Notes under the pieces: generated by a model
The model's input: only the letters and a program-made list of their open reading frames with translations
Databases searched by the model: none
What the model was told of the DNA's origin: nothing
Made by a program: the position numbers and the translations under genes
Shown here: positions 36,660 to 37,600 of the stretch, one piece after another
Layout of the letters: the number at the start of each line of letters is the position of its first letter
How positions within the stretch are numbered: position 1 is the stretch's first letter
IMG/VR virus record: IMGVR_UViG_3300018080_000342
Span: 1 to 37,600 of that record
Length of the DNA stretch: 37,600 nucleotides
Direction: 5' to 3' (one strand)
DNA from: a virus

Positions 36660-37183
36660 AGGCCTTGACACTGTGGCCCGAGTGGGCCTGGGCCGTGCGG
36701 CGCCTTGGCAAGAACGTGGAGAACCGCACGTGGCGCCCCCCGTCCTCGGTGACGGAGGGCACCAGGATCGCGATCCACGCCGGGGCGACGTTCGGCGGCG
36801 GCCACCTCAAGGGCAAGTTCAGCGTGGAGAGGGTGTTCGACCCGGTGGCGCAGATGGCCCGCAGGGCGGGGTGGCGCGTCGGGTACGACGTGGCGTCCAA
36901 CATGATCAAGGCCTACTCCGTCGAGGCGCCAGTTGCGATCCAGGATCGGATGCTGGGGATTGATCAGGGGTACGTCGTCGCGGTGGCCGAGTTCGACGGC
37001 CTCCTCGTGCCCGGGGTGGACGATCCCAGGGAGTGGCCGTGGTGGGTCCCGGAGCAGTTCGGGTGGCGCCTCCGCAACATCCGACCACTGACCAACGGGG
37101 TGATGTGCCGCGGCCGACAGGGGCTGTGGCGACTTCCCCAGGACGTCCGGGACCGTGTCGTGACGCGCATCGGTGCTGCGTAG
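36656..37183 (+). CDS. ASCH/PUA-like domain protein
   Basis: 175 residues; CAGGAGG before ATG 36656. ALTLWPEWAWAVRRLGKNVE, then NRTWRPPSSVTEGTRIAIHA, then YVVAVAEFDGLL and FGWRLRNIRPLTNGVMCRGR follow the ASCH layout: G-K-x-V-E-N-R-T-W near the start, I-H-A-G, a strand rich in V/A, and a late aromatic pair. ASCH and related PUA-like domains bind RNA or modified bases. It could act in RNA processing or sense modified phage DNA. It ends before the second copy of the palindromic operator. Confidence 0.75.
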   Translation: MKALTLWPEWAWAVRRLGKNVENRTWRPPSSVTEGTRIAIHAGATFGGGHLKGKFSVERVFDPVAQMARRAGWRVGYDVASNMIKAYSVEAPVAIQDRMLGIDQGYVVAVAEFDGLLVPGVDDPREWPWWVPEQFGWRLRNIRPLTNGVMCRGRQGLWRLPQDVRDRVVTRIGAA

Positions 37184-37201
37184 TTTCGGAGCGTTCGATG
37201 C

Positions 37202-37230
37202 TTGCGTTTGTGGCCACAACTTGCTACCGT
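37202..37230 (+). promoter_or_regulatory. Possible leaderless promoter of the RuvC-like gene
   Basis: TTGCGT (37202-37207), a 17-base spacer holding the TTGTGGCCACAA palindrome, and TACCGT (37225-37230). Only seven bases separate the -10 from ATG 37238 and no SD is visible, so transcription would begin at or next to the start codon. Confidence 0.4.
37208..37219. promoter_or_regulatory. Palindromic operator TTGTGGCCACAA (copy 2)
   Basis: Identical to 31160-31171, with the TTTGTGGCCACAACT flank also kept. It lies 19 bases before the RuvC-like start. Confidence 0.55.
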
Positions 37231-37237
37231 GATCCAC

Positions 37238-37600
37238 ATGGATTGCATCATTGGAATCGACCCAGGATCGCGGTCGGGGTGGGCGGTCGTTACGGTGGAT
37301 CCGAACCCCAAGCTGCTGCTGCACGACGCGGTGCAGTGGCCCAAGCCTGGGACGAAGAAGGACCTGGCGGCCAACACGCCGCACGCCGTCGTGGGCAACG
37401 TGATCGAGTCCGTCGGTCGGTTCGATCATACCATCGTTTGTGCGGCCATCGAGGACCACTTCCTGGGCCTCAACGTCAACACCCTCAAGAAGCTGGCCCG
37501 CAACGGCGGTCGGTGGGAGGAGGCGTTTCGCAGCCGCGGCATCCCGGTGGTCTGGGTCAACCCCCAGACGTGGCAGACCGCGGAGCTTGGGACCGCGAAG
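37238..37600 (+). CDS. RuvC-like Holliday-junction resolvase (3' partial)
   Basis: 121 residues visible; the frame is open at the right edge. The N-terminus CIIGIDPGSRSGWAVVTVDP has the RuvC/RNase-H-fold catalytic Asp (D8). A second acidic residue stands in AAIEDHFLGLNVNTLKKLAR (E72), and RSRGIPVVWVNPQTW matches the strand before the third acidic motif, which lies outside the window. RuvC-type enzymes resolve branched phage DNA before packaging. No SD is visible before ATG 37238. It follows the shared palindrome, so it may be co-regulated with SSB. Confidence 0.8.
   Translation, partial: MDCIIGIDPGSRSGWAVVTVDPNPKLLLHDAVQWPKPGTKKDLAANTPHAVVGNVIESVGRFDHTIVCAAIEDHFLGLNVNTLKKLARNGGRWEEAFRSRGIPVVWVNPQTWQTAELGTAK

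Overview
The window is a contiguous piece of a tailed double-stranded DNA phage (or prophage) genome. The DNA is strongly GC-rich and every gene I can support is on the + strand. Genes are packed tightly, with many ATGA, GTGA and TGATG stop/start overlaps. Hallmark genes are tail-fibre-like proteins, a lambda-exonuclease-type (YqaJ) nuclease, RecT, a DnaB helicase, SSB, an amidase endolysin, a phage Gp37/Gp68-type protein and a RuvC-like resolvase. The host is a high-GC bacterium but its phylum is not settled. Spanin-like membrane proteins (28254-29175) would suit a Gram-negative host; a possibly leaderless gene (37238) and degenerate -35 boxes would suit an actinobacterium. No integrase, terminase or capsid gene lies inside the window.

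Layout. 1-4620: end of the virion module (a beta-propeller-like tail protein cut by the window edge, a beta-helix tail protein, a second fibre-like protein and a coiled-coil protein with one membrane segment). 4621-8100: a terminator, a strong promoter, an HNH nuclease and six small genes, mostly unrecognised; one has a Cys/His arrangement typical of papain or transglutaminase-like folds. 8101-13328: a three-gene module with two promoters: a 505-residue K/A/E-tailed protein, a MoxR/RavA-type AAA+ ATPase and a vWA-domain protein with an intact metal-binding site, plus a small fourth gene. 13329-14507: a 31-bp inverted repeat, an unknown Cys/His protein and an XRE-type regulator with its own promoter and palindrome. 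14539-22609: recombination and replication (Cas4/RecB-like protein, YqaJ exonuclease, RecT, a winged-helix-like replication protein carrying an altered HNH finger, DnaB, and a protein with a histone H1-like tail). 22655-29175: lysis genes (amidase, secreted transglycosylase, holin-like and spanin-like proteins) mixed with small genes, an embedded membrane ORF, a structural-repeat protein, an HNH-like finger protein and a radical-SAM-like Gp37/Gp68 protein. 29172-37600: small accessory genes, a candidate small RNA, SSB, two adjacent methyltransferase-like genes, zinc-ribbon proteins, an ASCH-like protein and a RuvC-like resolvase cut by the right edge.

How it fits together. Four AT-rich intergenic islands (near 4750, 8130, 10170 and 14160) each hold a promoter with a 16-base spacer. 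They share short upstream sequence elements, two of them at the same distance from the -10 box. They drive the HNH block, the first gene of the MoxR-vWA module, the MoxR/vWA pair, and the XRE regulator followed by recombination/replication genes. This looks like one coordinated early programme under a phage regulator. A second palindrome occurs before SSB and before the RuvC-like gene. Small GC hairpins directly upstream of Shine-Dalgarno (SD) sequences recur at most gene starts that follow a real gap. The least ordinary parts are the MoxR-vWA module, the candidate small RNA at 30246-30322, the altered HNH domain in the replication protein, the paired methyltransferase-like genes and the embedded membrane ORF at 25443.
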